Source: a virus. From it: a DNA stretch of 32,129 bases. Shown one piece after another: positions 29,800 to 32,129 of this stretch. Under the pieces are notes generated by a model that was given only the letters and a program-made list of their open reading frames with translations, made no database searches and had not been told where the DNA came from. The position numbers and the translations under genes were made by a program. Location: IMG/VR virus record IMGVR_UViG_3300020057_000108, positions 1 to 32,129 of that record; one strand, 5' to 3'. Positions within the stretch are counted from its first letter, which is position 1, and each line of letters opens with the position of its first letter.

Positions 29800-32129
29800 A
29801 TGTCACAGACGATTTTAAAAATAAAAGGCCTTGCTACCGCGCCCAACGAGCTGTCTTCCGTGCCAGAAGGCTCGCTTCTGTCAGCGAAAAACGTCGTTTT
29901 GTCAGACGACAACGTTTTGGAATCCCGGCGCGGCGAATCCCGGCTGTCGGCAGTCTTTCAGAACACTTCTGATCGAGCGCACCGCTTCGCTTTCTTCCAG
30001 GGCAAGCAAATAGCCGCAATTGCTGGAGAAAGACTTGCTTACTCCCACGGAGGCAGCTGGACCGAGTACAGCGGCACCTATAACGATCCCGACTCAGCAA
30101 CGGCCCGACTTCGCTTCCTGGAAGCCGCCAGCAACTTGTATTTCACTACTTCGGCTGGCATCAAGAAGCTGGACGCCTACACGGCGACCCCAACTTCAGC
30201 TGGCGCCCCCCGAGGCCTAGACATTCAACTGACTCTAACTGGTGCATCTGGTTATCTGGAAGATCAAAATCAGGTAGCTTACCGAGTTGTTTGGGGAATC
30301 CGCGACGCGAACAATCTGATCAGTACAGGCTCCCCCTCCGGCCGAGCCGAGATAACCAACAACGTTGGAGGAACTTCGACAAGAGACGTGACTGTCAGTG
30401 TCTCGATCCCGCCCGGGATAACGACCGGCCACTTCTTCCAAGTCTACCGCTCGCCCTTTTCTGGCGACGTGGCAGTGTCGGCCAGCGACGAGATGCAACT
30501 GATCTACGAAGCAAACCCGACCAGTGCCGAGATCACGGCGAAGCTGGTCAGCTTCACAGATCGGCAACCGAACTCACTGCGTGGACAAACGCTCTATACC
30601 TCTCCGTCACTGGAGGGCATCTCCCAGGCGAATGAACGTCCACCACTTGCAAAAGACCTGGTCGAATTCAAGCTCTGCGCGATCTACGCCAATACGATTT
30701 CTAAACATCGGTTATTCCTCACTATTCTGGCGGCAGGCGGCTCTGGCATCGTAAACAACGACACGGTCACCATTGCAGGAACGACTTACACGGCCAAGGG
30801 TACCGAAGCAATAAACTCACTGGAGTTCAAAGCATTCATTGGAGGAACACCTGCGCAGAATATCGCGGATACCTCCAACAGCCTCGTTAGGGTAATCAAT
30901 CGGAACACCACGAACACCCTCGTCCATGCCCAGTATATCTCCGGCTCGAACGATACGCCCGGTAAGCTCCTTATCGAGGAAGCCAGCCTTGGAGGGGTGG
31001 CCTTTGCGGCTATTTCCAGCAGAGGAAGTGCTTTCAATCCCGTACTGCCTGCAAGTGGCACTGCGATCTCCTCTGCTAACGATTCGTTTCAAAATCAAAT
31101 CATGTTCTCGAAGCCGGGACTCCCAGAGTCTGTGCCCTTGGCGAACAATAGGCTTGTCGGCTCTGCGTCGACGCCGATCTTGAGAGTTCTGCCTTTGCGG
31201 AATTCCTGCTTTATCTTTAAGACCGATGGCATCTGGAGAATGACTGGCGATGGCCCGCACAACTTCGCGGTGGAGCCATTCGATTCCTCAGCTAAGCTGA
31301 TAGCGCCTGATTCTGCAGTTGTGCTGAACAATCAAATTTGGATGCTTTCCGATCAGGGAGTCGCATTCGTGACCGAGACCGGGATCTCGGTTATTTCACG
31401 GCCGATTGAAAATCTGATCTTAGACGTCTTCGCTACCGGGCTGGATGTCGTCAAGCGGTACAGCTTCGGGGTCGCTTATGAATCAGGTCGCAAGTATTTT
31501 TTGTTCACGCCGTCCACCGCAGCTGATCTTTATCCAACAAAGGTGTTTATTTTCAATACGTTCACCAATGGCTTTACCTCGTGGCCGTGGTCAAAAACGT
31601 GTGGTTTGGTGCACCCGACGGAGGACAAGCTGCACCTGGGCGACGGCTTAACCTCGTTCACGACGGAAGAACGCAAGGCGCTGAATTTTACGGACTATGT
31701 CGATCAGGGCGTTGAGTACACGATCAATTCCAGTTCGGCCCTGGACGTCTACCTAAGTTCAACAAACGACATCAAAGTCGGTGATGTGCTTTATCAGACC
31801 TCCACGCGATCCAGCCGTATTTCTGCTGTAGACACAGCGTTCGTGACAGTGGCCGGAACCGTGGCTTGGGAACTCGGCTCAGTGACCGTGTTCAGAGGGA
31901 TTGATTGCGAGGCCACGTGGGTGCCGATCACAGGTGGAAATCCCGGTGTTGAGAAGCAAATAGCTGAATTAATTATGTTTTTTAAGACTTCGCGATTCGA
32001 TACAGCTTACGTTGATTTCGCTACGGACGTCAGCGGCTCTTTCGAAACCGTGGAGATCAACGGCAGTCGGCTGGGGCTTTGGGGACAATTTCCGTGGGGC
32101 GGCTTGCCTTGGGGCGGGACGAATAAGGC
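29800..32129 (+). CDS. Tail nozzle/tubular-like protein, open at window end and continuing at base 1
   Basis: 776 codons to the window edge, AAAGGA ribosome site. The N-terminus (IKGLATAPNELSSVPEGSLL, then AKNVVLSDDNVLESRRG) is a pattern I recall from nozzle-type or T7 gp12/P22 gp10-like tail proteins. Beta-propeller-like segments follow, with an inserted beta domain (~310-405) that resembles the protein at 23904. From residue ~480 come repeated strands (IFKTDGIWRMTGD, WMLSDQGVAFVTETG). Near the edge, Trp/Gly motifs (LWGQFPWGGLPWGG) lead straight into the frame at base 1. It would form the distal tail tube and the platform for fibres. Confidence 0.85.
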   Translation, partial: MSQTILKIKGLATAPNELSSVPEGSLLSAKNVVLSDDNVLESRRGESRLSAVFQNTSDRAHRFAFFQGKQIAAIAGERLAYSHGGSWTEYSGTYNDPDSATARLRFLEAASNLYFTTSAGIKKLDAYTATPTSAGAPRGLDIQLTLTGASGYLEDQNQVAYRVVWGIRDANNLISTGSPSGRAEITNNVGGTSTRDVTVSVSIPPGITTGHFFQVYRSPFSGDVAVSASDEMQLIYEANPTSAEITAKLVSFTDRQPNSLRGQTLYTSPSLEGISQANERPPLAKDLVEFKLCAIYANTISKHRLFLTILAAGGSGIVNNDTVTIAGTTYTAKGTEAINSLEFKAFIGGTPAQNIADTSNSLVRVINRNTTNTLVHAQYISGSNDTPGKLLIEEASLGGVAFAAISSRGSAFNPVLPASGTAISSANDSFQNQIMFSKPGLPESVPLANNRLVGSASTPILRVLPLRNSCFIFKTDGIWRMTGDGPHNFAVEPFDSSAKLIAPDSAVVLNNQIWMLSDQGVAFVTETGISVISRPIENLILDVFATGLDVVKRYSFGVAYESGRKYFLFTPSTAADLYPTKVFIFNTFTNGFTSWPWSKTCGLVHPTEDKLHLGDGLTSFTTEERKALNFTDYVDQGVEYTINSSSALDVYLSSTNDIKVGDVLYQTSTRSSRISAVDTAFVTVAGTVAWELGSVTVFRGIDCEATWVPITGGNPGVEKQIAELIMFFKTSRFDTAYVDFATDVSGSFETVEINGSRLGLWGQFPWGGLPWGGTNK

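Overview
The window reads as the complete genome of a temperate, short-tailed (podovirus-like) double-stranded DNA phage that probably infects a Gram-negative host. The evidence is a large terminase, a ~650-residue portal, scaffold, HK97-type capsid candidate, adaptor and nozzle-like tail proteins and several large internal virion protein candidates, with no tape-measure, sheath or tail-tube genes. A tyrosine integrase lies beside a tRNA 3'-end-like sequence, and the lysozyme has a signal-anchor-like N-terminus. The host species cannot be named from the sequence. The two window ends join in frame inside one tail gene (29800 to 32129, continuing at 1), so the molecule is most likely a circular map or a circularised contig.

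Layout. 29800-32129 plus 1-559: nozzle-like tail protein, fused in frame to a small virion protein. 605-6364: four large proteins, probably virion-internal or DNA-ejection proteins. 6361-7438: lysis cassette with an XhlA-like coiled-coil/membrane protein, a zinc ribbon and a lysozyme overlapping the ribbon gene. 7640-8920: tail fibre, ending in an exact 53-bp tandem duplication. 9104-10234 (minus): integrase, with a start-sequestering inverted repeat and a probable attP just upstream. 10627-13723 (minus): HNH endonuclease, RecA/DnaB-type helicase, an O-like replication initiator with iteron-like repeats inside its own gene, and a small protein behind a leader ORF with a terminator. 13959-17201 (plus): second HNH endonuclease, a zinc protein, a winged-helix protein and a string of small, tightly overlapping unknown genes. 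17218-29672 (plus): terminase subunits, portal, scaffold, major capsid, a strong terminator, a head or decoration protein, a 927-residue fibre, and connector-region proteins.

The genes work as a standard temperate-phage programme. Integrase and attP allow lysogeny. The initiator and helicase recruit host replication machinery, since no phage polymerase is visible. Terminase, portal, scaffold and capsid build and fill heads. The adaptor, nozzle and internal proteins deliver DNA, and the 6.5-7.4 kb cassette lyses the cell. No phage RNA polymerase or classical CI/Cro pair is seen.

The most unusual features are regulatory. A promoter-like element (TTGCCC, 16-bp spacer, TATGAT) recurs around the genome. 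Two copies face each other at 13890-13942 beside a leader ORF overlapping a terminator. Other notable features are an origin-like iteron array inside the initiator gene, a ~105-bp intergenic repeat at two loci, and paralogous HNH genes on opposite strands flanking the replication block. All assignments come from reading the sequence; no database search was run.
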